Translations under genes and position numbers: made by a program | NCBI GenBank assembly: GCA_036497945.1 | Contig: DASXIN010000198.1 | Coordinates: 1 to 64,000 of the forward strand | Direction: 5' to 3' | DNA: 64,000 bases | Origin: RYN-230 sp036497945 | GTDB lineage: Bacteria; Actinomycetota; Actinomycetes; Streptosporangiales; Streptosporangiaceae | Shown: one piece after another, positions 8,216-16,304 of the stretch | How positions within the stretch are numbered: position 1 is the first letter of the stretch | How the letters are laid out: every line of letters begins with the position of its first letter | Notes under the pieces: model-generated | Databases searched by the model: none | The model's input: the letters and a program-made list of their open reading frames with translations, nothing else | What the model was told of the DNA's origin: nothing

Positions 8216-8819
8216 CCGGCCCGGCACGGTCCAGCCGGGCCCGGACGGCCAGCTGCGCTGTCCGTGGGCCTTGAGCAGCCCGGAGTATCTCGGCTACCAC
8301 GACGACGAGTGGGGCCGGCCGGTCCGCAGCGACCAGGGGATCTTCGAGCGGCTGTGCCTGGAGGGCTTCCAGTCCGGCCTGTCCTGGCTCACCATCCTGC
8401 GCAAGCGGGAGAACTTCCGGACCGCGTTCCGCGGCTTCGACCTGGCGCAGGTAGCTGGCTTCGGCCGCCAGGACGTGGACCGGCTGCTCGGCGACGCTGG
8501 CATCATCCGGAACCGGGCCAAGATCGAGGCAACGATTCGCAACGCCCGTGCCGCGCTGGACATACCGGCTGGGCTCGCCGCCCTGGTCTGGAGTTACACG
8601 GTGGATCCGGCGCCGGCCGCCCCGGTCAGCATGGCTGATCTGCCCGCGTCGACACCTGCCTCCGCCGCGCTGGCCAAGGATCTGCGCGGCCGTGGCTTCA
8701 CGTTCACCGGCCCGGTCACCGTTTACGCCACCATCCAGGCCTGCGGTCTGGTAGATGATCATTTGCGGGACTGCTTCCGGCGCGGCGCACACGAGCCGTC
8801 CGCCAATCGCCCTTCGTGA
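8208..8819 (+). CDS. tag: DNA-3-methyladenine glycosylase I
   Basis: Removes 3-methyladenine from alkylated DNA in base excision repair. 203 residues. Family marks: RCPWAL with the first zinc cysteine, GYHDDEWGRPV with a zinc histidine, EGFQSGLSWLTILRKRENFR, and the C-terminal ACGLVDDHLRDC with the remaining zinc ligands. ATG overlaps the end of the DivIVA-like gene, so the two are likely co-translated. In the conserved order DUF3117 would follow soon; here an accessory block of about 4.6 kb intervenes. Confidence 0.95.
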   Translation: MTDRPGTVQPGPDGQLRCPWALSSPEYLGYHDDEWGRPVRSDQGIFERLCLEGFQSGLSWLTILRKRENFRTAFRGFDLAQVAGFGRQDVDRLLGDAGIIRNRAKIEATIRNARAALDIPAGLAALVWSYTVDPAPAAPVSMADLPASTPASAALAKDLRGRGFTFTGPVTVYATIQACGLVDDHLRDCFRRGAHEPSANRPS

Positions 8820-8899
8820 ATCACACAGGCAGATGCCGGGGTGGCCCGGGTGCCCTGAAGGTAAGCTCAGCCAGACATGGGCGGGGAGGGGAGACAGAA

Positions 8900-9754
8900 A
8901 TGACCGACGCTCAGCCCGGTCCCGGTGGGGTGGACAGCAGTATCCCGGCGCCCGCCCGAATCTATGACTACCTATTAGCTGGCAGCAACAATTTCCCGGC
9001 CGACCGCGCGGCGGCCGAGCAGATCCTCAAGGCCGTCCCGGAGATCAGGGACGCGGCGTGGTCCAATCGCGGCTTCCATCAGCGGGCCGCCCGGTGGATC
9101 GCGGAACACGGCATCCGCCAGTTCGTCGACATCGGGTCCGGGCTGCCCACCGTGGGCAACACGCATGAGGTGGTACAGCGCCTCGTCCCGGAGGCCCGGG
9201 TGGTCTACGTGGACAACGACCCGCTGGTCCGGCTGCACAGCCAGGCACTGCTGGCCGACAACGGCTCGACCACCGTCATCCTGGGCGATCTGCGCGACCC
9301 CGAGGGCATCCTGGGCAACCCGGAACTAGGCCGGCTGATCGACTTCGCCGAGCCGGTCGGGCTGCTGATGACCGGGGTGCTGATGTTCGTGGCGGACGAC
9401 TCCGATCCGTACCGGCTGGTCGCCCGGTACATCCGCGAACTGGCCCCAGGCAGCTATCTGTCGCTGTCCCACCTCAGCGCCGATCACAAGTCCGACCAGG
9501 CGGTACAGGGATTCCGCGCCGTCTTCGACACCGCCACCGAGCAGATGTACTTCCGGTCCAAGGCTGAGGTGGCCCGGTTCTTCACCGGCTTGGAACTGGT
9601 GCCGCCGTACCAGGGCAGCCCGCCCGAGCTGACCTACGCCGGCCTGTGGGCGGCTGAGGACCCGGTGGCGGCCGACACCGACGGCTCCCGCTGGCTGTGG
9701 TGCGGGGTAGGCCGGCGCCCGGAGGATCCGGCGACTGCGGACAGTAACAAGTGA
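8900..9754 (+). CDS. SAM-dependent methyltransferase, DUF574 family
   Basis: 284 residues, ATG preceded by GGGAGGGGAG. The family signature is clear: PAPARIYDYLLAGSNNFPAD at the start, the SAM-binding FVDIGSGLPTVGNTHEVVQ, VVYVDNDPLV, and the C-terminal YAGLW...DGSRWLWCGVGR. DUF574 proteins are abundant in filamentous actinobacteria and often lie next to XRE/DUF397 genes, as here. Their substrates are unknown. First gene of the accessory block inserted after tag. Confidence 0.9.
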   Translation: MTDAQPGPGGVDSSIPAPARIYDYLLAGSNNFPADRAAAEQILKAVPEIRDAAWSNRGFHQRAARWIAEHGIRQFVDIGSGLPTVGNTHEVVQRLVPEARVVYVDNDPLVRLHSQALLADNGSTTVILGDLRDPEGILGNPELGRLIDFAEPVGLLMTGVLMFVADDSDPYRLVARYIRELAPGSYLSLSHLSADHKSDQAVQGFRAVFDTATEQMYFRSKAEVARFFTGLELVPPYQGSPPELTYAGLWAAEDPVAADTDGSRWLWCGVGRRPEDPATADSNK

Positions 9755-9812
9755 TCATGCTCTACTGTTGAGCTCACCACGCGGCGCCCTGCCGCCCGAG
9801 GAGGATGCAGCA

Positions 9813-10097
9813 GTGACCGGGAAGCCGACCGTAGCTGAACTCGGCGTCGACCTGGACGCGCAGCAGTGGCGGCGGTCCGGTGACCGGGACGGGGCGATCG
9901 AGATCGCTTTCGTGTCGGCGCACGCCCTGGCCGGGGCGGCCACGGGCGCCCGGGCGGCGGCCGTCGAGCGCACCGAATACGTGCTGATGCGGGTGGCGGG
10001 CGACCCGGCGGGCCGGGTACTCGTGTACGACCGCCACGAGTGGGAGTGCTTCCTCGACGGCGTGCGAGGCGGCGAGTTCGACGAAGGCGCCAGCTAG
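9813..10097 (+). CDS. DUF397-like small protein
   Basis: 94 residues from GTG 9813, which has GAGGAGG 8-14 bases upstream; the longer open frame from 9768 would place that ribosome site inside the gene. The sequence TVAELGVDLDAQQW...GRVLVYDRHEWECFLDGVRGGEFDE ends like DUF397 proteins (a residue run of the type FxxGVxxGEFD). Related small proteins are usually found near DUF397/XRE regulators. Function unknown; I am confident it is a real gene, less so of the family label. Confidence 0.7.
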   Translation: MTGKPTVAELGVDLDAQQWRRSGDRDGAIEIAFVSAHALAGAATGARAAAVERTEYVLMRVAGDPAGRVLVYDRHEWECFLDGVRGGEFDEGAS

Positions 10098-10121
10098 CCG
10101 CGAGCGGCGGGCGGCCAGCCG

Positions 10122-10144
10122 GGCATTCCCGGTCAAGGAATGCC
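10122..10144 (+). terminator. Short hairpin after the DUF397-like gene
   Basis: GGCATTCC and GGAATGCC form a perfect 8-bp stem with a 7-base loop, 24 bases past the stop. No U tract follows, as is common in GC-rich actinobacteria. A protein-binding site is the alternative. Confidence 0.45.
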
Positions 10145-10274
10145 GCACCGGACCCGGGCTTGTGCATACTCTGAACGCAACCTGAGAGTCCCAGGCGAGT
10201 GGCCGAGAATCTGCGATTCACAAGTTAGGTAGCGCTATGCTTTATCCAGCGCCTTGTCAAGAAGGAGAGGCCGG

Positions 10275-11132
10275 ATGAGCGACAATGCCTACGGCGCGAC
10301 CCTAGCCAAGCGTCGGCTGTCCCGCCGTCTCGCCGAGCTCCGACTGAACAGCGGCCACACCGCTAACCACGTCTGCGACATCCTCAACTGGGGTCGCGGC
10401 AAGGTGGGCCGGTTCGAGGCCAACCAGTGGAAGCGGCCCGAGATGAGTGACATCCGGGACCTGCTGCGGATCTACGGCGTGGACAGCGCGACCGGGGAAG
10501 CACTCGAGGAACTGGCCATCCGGGCCCGGGCCCGGCCCTGGTGGCGTGATTACACCGACATCTTCGAGAACGAGTTCCCCGGCTTCGAGAACGACGCCGA
10601 GCGGATCCAGGTCTGCATGCCGCTGGTCGTGCCCGGCCTGCTGCAGACCCAGGACTATGCGGAGGCGTTCATGCGGGCCGGCCCCCGGCCGCCCGCCTGG
10701 CGGCGCAAGGCGATGGAGACCCGGCACCGCCGCCAGGAGATCCTGGACCGGAGCGACGGAACGGCACCCCGCCTGGTGGCGGTGATCACCGAGGCGTCGC
10801 TCATGTACCACTGGGGCACTAGGGCGGAACGGCGGGAGCAGATCGAGCATCTGATCGAGATGAGCCGCCGCGCCAACGTGGAGCTGCGCATCCAGCGCTT
10901 CGCGGACGGCCCGAGTCCAGGCGTATCGTCCTCGATCAACATCTTTGACCTGCCAGGCGACGAGCCAAGCGTCGTCTTCACCGAAACCGACACGGCCATC
11001 CAGGAGGTAAGCAGGCCAGAAGAGGTGAGCTTGTATGTCCAAGCATTCGGCCGGATCCGCGATTCGGCCCAGGAGCCCGGAGCTACTGCGGTCTACCTAG
11101 AACACCTCGCTCAACAACTGGAGTTATCATGA
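10275..11132 (+). CDS. XRE helix-turn-helix regulator with DUF5753 domain (WhiJ/AbaA-like)
   Basis: 285 residues; ATG with GAAGGAGAGG just upstream. N-terminal XRE-type helix-turn-helix (about residues 10-65: LAELRLNSGHTANHVCDILNWGRGKVGRFEANQW), then the DUF5753 ligand-like domain, recognised by YTDIFENEFPGFENDAERIQ, VVPGLLQTQDYAEA, LDRSDGTAPRLVAVITEASL and DLPGDEPSVVFTET. Overlaps the following DUF397 gene by four bases (ATGA). In Streptomyces such trios (XRE, DUF397, RsbW-like ATPase) form the whiJ/abaA-type loci tied to development and antibiotic control. Target genes here are unknown. Confidence 0.92.
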   Translation: MSDNAYGATLAKRRLSRRLAELRLNSGHTANHVCDILNWGRGKVGRFEANQWKRPEMSDIRDLLRIYGVDSATGEALEELAIRARARPWWRDYTDIFENEFPGFENDAERIQVCMPLVVPGLLQTQDYAEAFMRAGPRPPAWRRKAMETRHRRQEILDRSDGTAPRLVAVITEASLMYHWGTRAERREQIEHLIEMSRRANVELRIQRFADGPSPGVSSSINIFDLPGDEPSVVFTETDTAIQEVSRPEEVSLYVQAFGRIRDSAQEPGATAVYLEHLAQQLELS

Positions 11133-11353
11133 TCGATCTGTCTCGAGCTGAGTGGCGTAAGGCACGCCTGAGTAGCACATCCAACGGTGGCTGCGTGGAA
11201 GTCGCGGCCAACCTGCCGGGTGTTGTCGCCGTCAGGGACAGCACGCGTCCCGGCGCTGGTACGCACGTGGTCAGCCGGGCGGCGTTCGCCCGGTTCCTGG
11301 CCGAGACCAAGGCAGGCCGCTTCGATCTCGACGGCCCGGCCTCGGCCGGCTGA
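11129..11353 (+). CDS. DUF397 domain protein, partner of the XRE regulator
   Basis: 74 residues forming a typical DUF397 unit: LSRAEWRKARLSSTSNGGCVEVAANLPGVVAVRDSTRPG...VVSRAAFARFLAETKAGRFD. Such proteins are near-constant partners of XRE-DUF5753 regulators and are proposed to modulate them, possibly as antitoxin-like or anti-regulator partners. Its ATG overlaps the upstream stop, so stoichiometric coupled synthesis is likely. A strong hairpin follows. Confidence 0.92.
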   Translation: MIDLSRAEWRKARLSSTSNGGCVEVAANLPGVVAVRDSTRPGAGTHVVSRAAFARFLAETKAGRFDLDGPASAG

Positions 11354-11386
11354 CCCTCAGCGGGCTGAGTCACCTAGGTACCGAAC

Positions 11387-11425
11387 AGAAGAATCCCCCG
11401 GGCCCGCCACCCGGGGGATTCTTCT
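11387..11425 (+). terminator. Strong intrinsic-type terminator after XRE-DUF397
   Basis: Perfect 16-bp stem (AGAAGAATCCCCCGGG pairing with CCCGGGGGATTCTTCT), 7-base loop, 33 bases after the DUF397 stop. The A-run side and U-containing arm (ATTCTTCT) resemble a classical terminator. Confidence 0.8.
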
Positions 11426-11709
11426 ATCCGGACCTGTCTCGAGGCCCGGCGGCTGCCAGGCAGCCGCCGCGGCACGACTTTACTGCGCGGCTCGCTGGGC
11501 GGAAACACCCAGGCCATACGCCTTGTGTTACCTGTTAGCCACAGCACTAATACTTTACGTAATGTCCGCTTTCGGGACGGTTCTGTCCGGACACAAAAGT
11601 AAAGACTGCTTCAAGCCTGCACTTCCGTCCCGGATGTCGTTGCGCGGCAGGGCTCATGACTCATAATCTGTGTTTCACAGATTGCGCGGCCCGGGAAGGC
11701 TGAAAGATC
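11426..11709 (+). other. Non-coding region upstream of the RsbW-like ATPase
   Basis: No credible gene. This is one of the few A/T-richer stretches in the window (for example around 11545-11565 and 11595-11605). It holds CTTTAC / GTAAAG elements about 50 bases apart, a 10-bp palindrome TGTCCGGACA at 11584-11593, and the promoter/operator described separately at 11640-11683. It probably carries the control region of the ATPase gene. Confidence 0.5.
11640..11683 (+). promoter_or_regulatory. Candidate promoter with overlapping palindromic operator
   Basis: TTGCGC (11640-11645), a 16-base spacer and CATAAT (11662-11667) resemble a primary-sigma promoter. The -10 is overlapped by an interrupted palindrome AATCTGTG-TTT-CACAGATT (11665-11683). 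The ATPase ATG is 26 bases further on. Overlap of -10 and palindrome suggests repression, perhaps by the adjacent XRE protein; that link is inference. Confidence 0.45.
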
Positions 11710-12600
11710 ATGTTAGGGTCACTAGCGGCCGATGCACCGCACCCCTCCGACGCGGTGCATCCCCCGGCCGTGACCGTGTCTGCGGGGGGATGTTCCGCCT
11801 CGCCGCTCCCGATGGACGCCAGTTGCGCGGCCGCCGCCCGGCAGTTGTTCCGGGCGGCCGCGGCTGGCATCGGGTTGCCGGACGAGACGATCTACGAGGG
11901 CGTCATGATGGCCAGCGAGCTCGCCGCCAACAGCATGCACGCGCGGGCCGCGGTCCAGTTCGACGGCGTGCTGGGCTGTCCGGTCGCGGGCGCCCCGGAA
12001 CTCTGGCTGTACCTGCGCCGCGCCGCAGGCCAGCAAGAGCTGGTATGCAAGGTGTTCGATGCCCTGCCCGGCTGGAAGAACGGCCAGCCGCCGGACCTGG
12101 CCGCTGACCCGCTGGCCGGTGACCCGCTGGCCACAGACCCACTCGCCGCTGACCCACTGGCCGAGGAGGAGGAGAGCGGGCGCGGCCTGTGCGTGGTGCA
12201 GGCGCTCTCTGCGGGCCGCTGGGGCTATCACCCGACCCGCTCCCGGCTCGGCGGCTGGAAAGTCCCGGGCAAGACGGTCTGGTTCGCCCAGCCGGTGCCC
12301 CCCGGCACCGCCCTGGACCGGTTCCGCCAGGCCCAGCCCGGCTCACTGCAGGCGGCCGCCATCCTGGAGCGGATGCTGGCCGAGCGCGGTCTCGGGCACA
12401 TCGTCCGGGCCGACGCGCCCGCCTCAGGCATGTCGGTGCTGTCCATCCGGCGCGGCCTGACGGTATGGGTGCGCAGCCGGGTGGTGTCCTGGACCAGCCG
12501 CACCGGGCGCCGGGAGTGGCGGGAGTTCGCTGACCTGGTCGACGCGGCCGAGCAGATCGTCTGCGCCCACGAGGAGCTGGGCAGCGCGGACGCCGGCTAG
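11710..12600 (+). CDS. RsbW-like ATP-binding regulatory protein (HATPase_c_2)
   Basis: 296 residues. The first ~170 resemble anti-sigma/serine kinases of the GHKL fold: N-box MMASELAANSMHAR (about 80-93), a D-containing VFDALPGW, and a G2-like SGRGLCVVQALSAGRWGYHP. The ATP-lid region between the last two is filled by a repeat, DLAADPLAGDPLATDPLA, then an EEEE run. The C-terminal ~120 residues are not recognised. ATP-binding proteins of this type accompany XRE/DUF397 pairs in whiJ/abaA-like loci. It has its own promoter region. Its stop overlaps the stop of the convergent enoyl-CoA hydratase gene. Confidence 0.8.
   Translation: MLGSLAADAPHPSDAVHPPAVTVSAGGCSASPLPMDASCAAAARQLFRAAAAGIGLPDETIYEGVMMASELAANSMHARAAVQFDGVLGCPVAGAPELWLYLRRAAGQQELVCKVFDALPGWKNGQPPDLAADPLAGDPLATDPLAADPLAEEEESGRGLCVVQALSAGRWGYHPTRSRLGGWKVPGKTVWFAQPVPPGTALDRFRQAQPGSLQAAAILERMLAERGLGHIVRADAPASGMSVLSIRRGLTVWVRSRVVSWTSRTGRREWREFADLVDAAEQIVCAHEELGSADAG
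12094..12165 (+). repeat. 15-bp tandem repeat in the ATPase gene (DPLAx units)
   Basis: Four 15-bp units starting at 12106 (GACCCGCTGGCC plus one variable codon) and a shortened unit before them encode DLAA-DPLAG-DPLAT-DPLAA-DPLAE. The frame is preserved, so copy number can vary without breaking the gene. Confidence 0.9.
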
Positions 12601-13487
12601 CGGCCCTGGAACGTGGGCCGCTGCTTCTGGGCGAAGGCGGCCGTGGCCGCCTGGTGGTCTGTGGTGCGGCCCAGGGCGGCCTGGACCTCGGCTTCCTTCT
12701 CCAGCGCGGCCGCCAGGTCATGCCCGGCGGCGTAGTCGAGTTCCGCCTTGATGCCCGCGTACGCGGCGGTGGGGCCGATGGCCAGCCGGGCGGCCAGCGC
12801 ACTCGCCACCGCGGGCAGCTCGGCGTCCTCGGTCACACGGCTGACCAGGCCCAGTTCCAGCGCGCGGTCAGCCGGCAGGGGCTCGGCCAGGAGCAGCAGT
12901 TCGGCCGCCCGGCCCGCCCCGACCAGGCGCTGCAGGGTCCACGAGGCGCCGGTGTCCGCGGCCAGCCCGACCCGGGCGAAAGCCATCAGGAAGCTGGCGC
13001 CACGGGCGGCGATGCGCAGGTCACAGGCCAGCGCCAGGGACGCGCCGGCGCCCGCGGCCACCCCGTTCACCGCGGCAATCACTGGCTTGGGCATAGACCT
13101 GATGGCCAGCACGATCGGGTTGTAGTGCTGCCGGACGGTATCCATGGCCGACCCAGCCGGCTGGCCCGAGGAGGCCGCCGCACTGGCCTGGGCCTCCGCC
13201 AGCAGCCCGGCGTGCTCGCGCAGGTCCTGGCCCGCGCAGAAGGCCGGCCCGGCCCCGGTAATCAGTACCGCCCGGACCTCGGGGCTGGCGGCCGCCTCGC
13301 GCAGCGCGGCCAGCAGTGCCGTTTTCATCTCCGCGGTGAGCGCATTATGGGCCCGCGGCCGGTTCAGCACGATCGTGGCGACCGCTTCGGTAACGTCCCA
13401 GCGCACGGTGTCACTCAAACCCGTGTCACTCAAACCCCTGTCACTCAAACCCGGCTCTGATCGTGACTCCGAACCTGGGTCCGCCAC
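12597..13487 (-). CDS. Enoyl-CoA hydratase/isomerase family protein
   Basis: 296 residues of the crotonase fold. It likely hydrates trans-2-enoyl-CoA in fatty-acid or amino-acid breakdown. Signatures: VATIVLNRPRAHNALTAEMK, GAGPAFCAGQDLREH (oxyanion hole), KPVIAAVNGVAAGAGASLALACDLRIAA, ARVGLAADTGASWTLQRLVG. The segment AADTGASW fits the PaaG-type subgroup rather than classical hydratases with both glutamates. GTG 13485-13487 is chosen because AAAGGAGAG precedes it by four bases. Its N terminus carries GLSDR/GLSDT repeats. Confidence 0.88.
   Translation of the reverse strand: MADPGSESRSEPGLSDRGLSDTGLSDTVRWDVTEAVATIVLNRPRAHNALTAEMKTALLAALREAAASPEVRAVLITGAGPAFCAGQDLREHAGLLAEAQASAAASSGQPAGSAMDTVRQHYNPIVLAIRSMPKPVIAAVNGVAAGAGASLALACDLRIAARGASFLMAFARVGLAADTGASWTLQRLVGAGRAAELLLLAEPLPADRALELGLVSRVTEDAELPAVASALAARLAIGPTAAYAGIKAELDYAAGHDLAAALEKEAEVQAALGRTTDHQAATAAFAQKQRPTFQGR
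13408..13452 (-). repeat. 15-bp tandem repeat in the enoyl-CoA hydratase gene (GLSDT units)
   Basis: Three near-identical 15-bp units; on the plus strand they read (G/C)TGTCACTCAAACCC. They encode GLSDR-GLSDT-GLSDT in the dispensable N-terminal extension of the hydratase, before the folded domain begins at VRWDVTEAVATI. Confidence 0.92.
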
Positions 13488-13739
13488 CGAACTCTCCTTT
13501 AGGTGCAGGTGAACTAACCACCCGTGACCGATGGTGCACAAGGTGCTGCTGAGACCCTAGTTACCGACGGCAGGGGGCGGAAGGGAGTGCTGATCGTTAC
13601 CACTGTAGGCCGGAACTCTGGATAATAGAGGTACTGATCATTCGGCTGTGGGTGGCCGGACCCGCCGCAGGTGCCGGAATCTCGGTGCGACAGGCCTCCG
13701 TGAGGTCTCATGCGGCCCCGGGCAGGAAGGGGATGCGGA

Positions 13740-13907
13740 ATGGCGGCGATGAAGCCGCGGACGGGCGATGGTCCGCTCGAGGTCACCAAAGAGGGCCGCG
13801 GCATCGTAATGCGCGTGCCGCTCGAGGGTGGCGGGCGGCTAGTTGTCGAACTGTCCGCGGACGAGGCGGCCCGGCTTTCGGACGCACTCAAATCCGTCAC
13901 CGGCTGA
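13740..13907 (+). CDS. DUF3117 domain protein
   Basis: 55 residues, MAAMKPRTGDGPLEVTKEGR followed by GIVMRVPLEGGGRLVVELSADEAARLSDALK: an almost invariant small actinobacterial protein of unknown function (the mycobacterial counterpart lies next to tagA). ATG at 13740 follows a GGAAGGGG stretch. It restores the conserved order after the accessory block, then pepA begins three bases past its stop. Confidence 0.93.
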   Translation: MAAMKPRTGDGPLEVTKEGRGIVMRVPLEGGGRLVVELSADEAARLSDALKSVTG

Positions 13908-13910
13908 GCC

Positions 13911-15440
13911 TTGCCGGTCAAGGCGAGGGTTACCGCTGTTCCAGCGGCTGATCAGCAACCACTGGGCAGTTTCCTCCGCGCGGCCGGCGAAAGCGGGCCC
14001 GCGGTCATCGTGCTCCCTGTGCACAGCCCGGACGGGACGGGCGCGGCCCCCATTCCCGGCGCTGGTGCCGCGGAGCTGGACAGCTATCTTCCGGTCCGGG
14101 CGGCCGACATCATCGCGGCCGGCGAGCTGACCGGCCGGGCCGGCGAGCTCACGCAGACCGTCATCAAGCTGGGCGGGCGCCCGTGCACCGTCCTGTTCCT
14201 CGGCGTCGGGGATGCCGCACCCGGTGCGCTGCGCCGGGCCGGGGCGGCGCTGGCCCGGCGGCTGCCCGCGGGCCGCACCGCGCTGTGCAGCGCGGTGCTG
14301 GCCGAGCCGGACGAGTCCGTGCAGGCGTTCGTGGAAGGGCTGCTGCTCGGCTCCTACCAGTACACGCTGAAATCAACCGCCGCCGGGGAGGCCGGGCCAG
14401 CCGAGGTCCGGCTGCTGCTGGCCGGCCGGGAGGACGTGACGGCCCTGGTCGAGCGGGCCGTCATCCTGGCCGAGGCGGTCGCCCTGGCCCGGGATCTCGC
14501 GAACACCCCGTCGATGACCAAGTCCCCGGCCTGGCTGGCTGACGAGGCCACCCGGATCGCGGCCGCCCGTGACCTGTCCTGCCGGGTGTGGACCGAGGCC
14601 GAGCTGGCCCAGGACCAGTTCGGCGGGCTGCTCGGGGTGGGGTCCGGGTCCGCCCGGCCGCCCCGGCTGATCGAGCTGAGCTACCAGCCGGCGTACGCGC
14701 AGCGGCACGTGGTGCTGATCGGCAAGGGCATCACCTTCGACAGCGGTGGCCTGTCGCTGAAGCCCAACGACAGCATGAAGCTGATGAAGACCGACATGGC
14801 CGGCGGGGCCGCGGTCATCGCCACCATGTCGGCGCTGGCCGCGCTGGCTGCTCCGGTCCGGGTCACCGGCCTGATCGCCGCGGCGGAGAACATGCCGTCC
14901 GGCACCGCGCTGCGGGTCGGGGACGTGATCCGGCAGTACGGCGGGCGGACGGTAGAGGTGCTCAACACCGACGCGGAGGGCCGGCTCGTGCTGGCCGACG
15001 CGCTGGCCTACGCGGACACCGTGCTCGCCCCCGACGTCATGGTCGACCTGGCCACGCTGACCGGGGCCGCGCGGGTGGCGCTGGGCGCGGTGTTGGCCGC
15101 GCTGTACGCCACCGACGACGAGCTGGCTGCCGCGCTGCTGGCCGCGGGTACGGCCAGCGGTGACCGGCTATGGCGGATGCCGCTGGCCGAGGACTACCGG
15201 GACGGGCTCGATTCACCCGTGGCCGACCTGGCCAATATGGCGGGTGGGGCGGGCCGGGCTGGATCTATCGACGCCGCGCTCTTCCTGCGTGAGTTCACCG
15301 GCGGCCGGGCCTGGGCCCACCTGGATATCGCCGGGGCCGCCCGGGCCACCGCCGACGACGGCGAGAACACCAAGGGCGCGACCGGATTCGGTACCCGGTT
15401 GCTGCTGCACTGGCTGGCGGCCGGCGCCCCGGCCGGCTGA
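13911..15440 (+). CDS. pepA: Leucyl aminopeptidase (M17 family)
   Basis: 509 residues, TTG start three bases after the DUF3117 stop. Two-metal aminopeptidase: an N-terminal macro-like domain, then the catalytic domain with GKGITFDSGGLSLKP (Lys and Asp metal/catalytic residues), MKTDMAGGAAV, and NTDAEGRLVLADALAYA, the M17 signature containing Asp and Glu ligands and the catalytic Arg. Cytosolic peptide turnover is the expected role. Co-transcription with DUF3117 is likely from the spacing. Confidence 0.95.
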   Translation: MPVKARVTAVPAADQQPLGSFLRAAGESGPAVIVLPVHSPDGTGAAPIPGAGAAELDSYLPVRAADIIAAGELTGRAGELTQTVIKLGGRPCTVLFLGVGDAAPGALRRAGAALARRLPAGRTALCSAVLAEPDESVQAFVEGLLLGSYQYTLKSTAAGEAGPAEVRLLLAGREDVTALVERAVILAEAVALARDLANTPSMTKSPAWLADEATRIAAARDLSCRVWTEAELAQDQFGGLLGVGSGSARPPRLIELSYQPAYAQRHVVLIGKGITFDSGGLSLKPNDSMKLMKTDMAGGAAVIATMSALAALAAPVRVTGLIAAAENMPSGTALRVGDVIRQYGGRTVEVLNTDAEGRLVLADALAYADTVLAPDVMVDLATLTGAARVALGAVLAALYATDDELAAALLAAGTASGDRLWRMPLAEDYRDGLDSPVADLANMAGGAGRAGSIDAALFLREFTGGRAWAHLDIAGAARATADDGENTKGATGFGTRLLLHWLAAGAPAG

Positions 15441-15460
15441 CCAGCTACCGCTTGACCGGG

Positions 15461-16090
15461 CTACCGCTTGACCGCGGTCAGCAGCCCGTCGCCCACCGGC
15501 AGCAGCACCGGCACCAGCCGCTCGTCCTGCCTGACCTGCTCAGCCAGGTCCCGGATGGCCAGCGTGCCGGGATCGCACTGGCTGTGGTCGGCCACCCGGC
15601 CACCGTAGAGCGCGTTGTCGAAGGCCAGCACGCCGCCGGGGCGCAGCAGGCGCAGCGCGGCGGCCAGGTAGTCCGGGTATTCCTGCTTGTCCGCGTCGCA
15701 GAACACCAGGTCGTATCCGCCGTCCGTGAGCCGGGGCAGCACATCGAGCGCCTTCCCGCTGATCAGCCGAAAGCGGTTGGCTGGGAAACCCGCCTCGGTG
15801 AACGCCTTGCGGGCCAGCCGCTGGTGTTCCGGCTCGGCGTCCACGCTGGTCAGCACCGCGTCCGGGCGCATCCCGCGGAGCAGCCAGATGCCCGACGTGC
15901 CGCAGCCGGTGCCGATCTCCACCACCGACCGGGCGTTGATGGCCGCCGCGATGAAGCGCAGCGCCGCGCCGACGGCCGGCCCGACTGGGGTCGCCCCGCC
16001 GACCTCGGCGGCCGCGCGGCGCGCGGCCAGCAGTGGCTCGTCCTCCTGGAGGTAGTCCTCGACGTAGGCGAGGTTCGCCTCAGCGCTCAC
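15461..16090 (-). CDS. O-methyltransferase (class I SAM, caffeoyl-CoA OMT-like)
   Basis: 209 residues, GTG start. SAM site VVEIGTGCGTSGIWLLRGM (about 56-74), SVDAEPEHQRLARKAF, DLVFCDADKQEYPDYL with the metal-binding Asp, and GGVLAFDNALYGGRV. Transcribed divergently from sigE, as is its mycobacterial counterpart. Substrate unknown. A 14-base direct repeat (GCTACCGCTTGACC) spans its end and the short gap before pepA. Confidence 0.88.
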   Translation of the reverse strand: MSAEANLAYVEDYLQEDEPLLAARRAAAEVGGATPVGPAVGAALRFIAAAINARSVVEIGTGCGTSGIWLLRGMRPDAVLTSVDAEPEHQRLARKAFTEAGFPANRFRLISGKALDVLPRLTDGGYDLVFCDADKQEYPDYLAAALRLLRPGGVLAFDNALYGGRVADHSQCDPGTLAIRDLAEQVRQDERLVPVLLPVGDGLLTAVKR

Positions 16091-16172
16091 AATGGGCTGC
16101 CTTCCCGGTGCGTGCGTGTTCCCAGTCCCGGCAGCCTATCGTCACAACTTGTTCGGGACGGCCCGTGACCCG

Positions 16173-16199
16173 GGAACTAGCCGGGCGGGCTGCGACGTT
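16173..16199 (+). promoter_or_regulatory. Candidate SigE-type (ECF) promoter before sigE
   Basis: GGAAC(T) at 16173-16177 and CGTT at 16196-16199 with an 18-base spacer match the GGAAC...(C)GTT pattern of SigE-class promoters in actinobacteria. The site lies about 105 bases upstream of the chosen sigE start, so it would serve autoregulation. Confidence 0.5.
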
Positions 16200-16304
16200 G
16201 GCACTGATGCGAGCCGGCTGAACCGGCCGCGGCTGGTGCGGAGAGGGGTTGCCTGCGGCACCATGGTGATACAGGCACACGGCACGACTCAGGAGAGCGA
16301 GACA

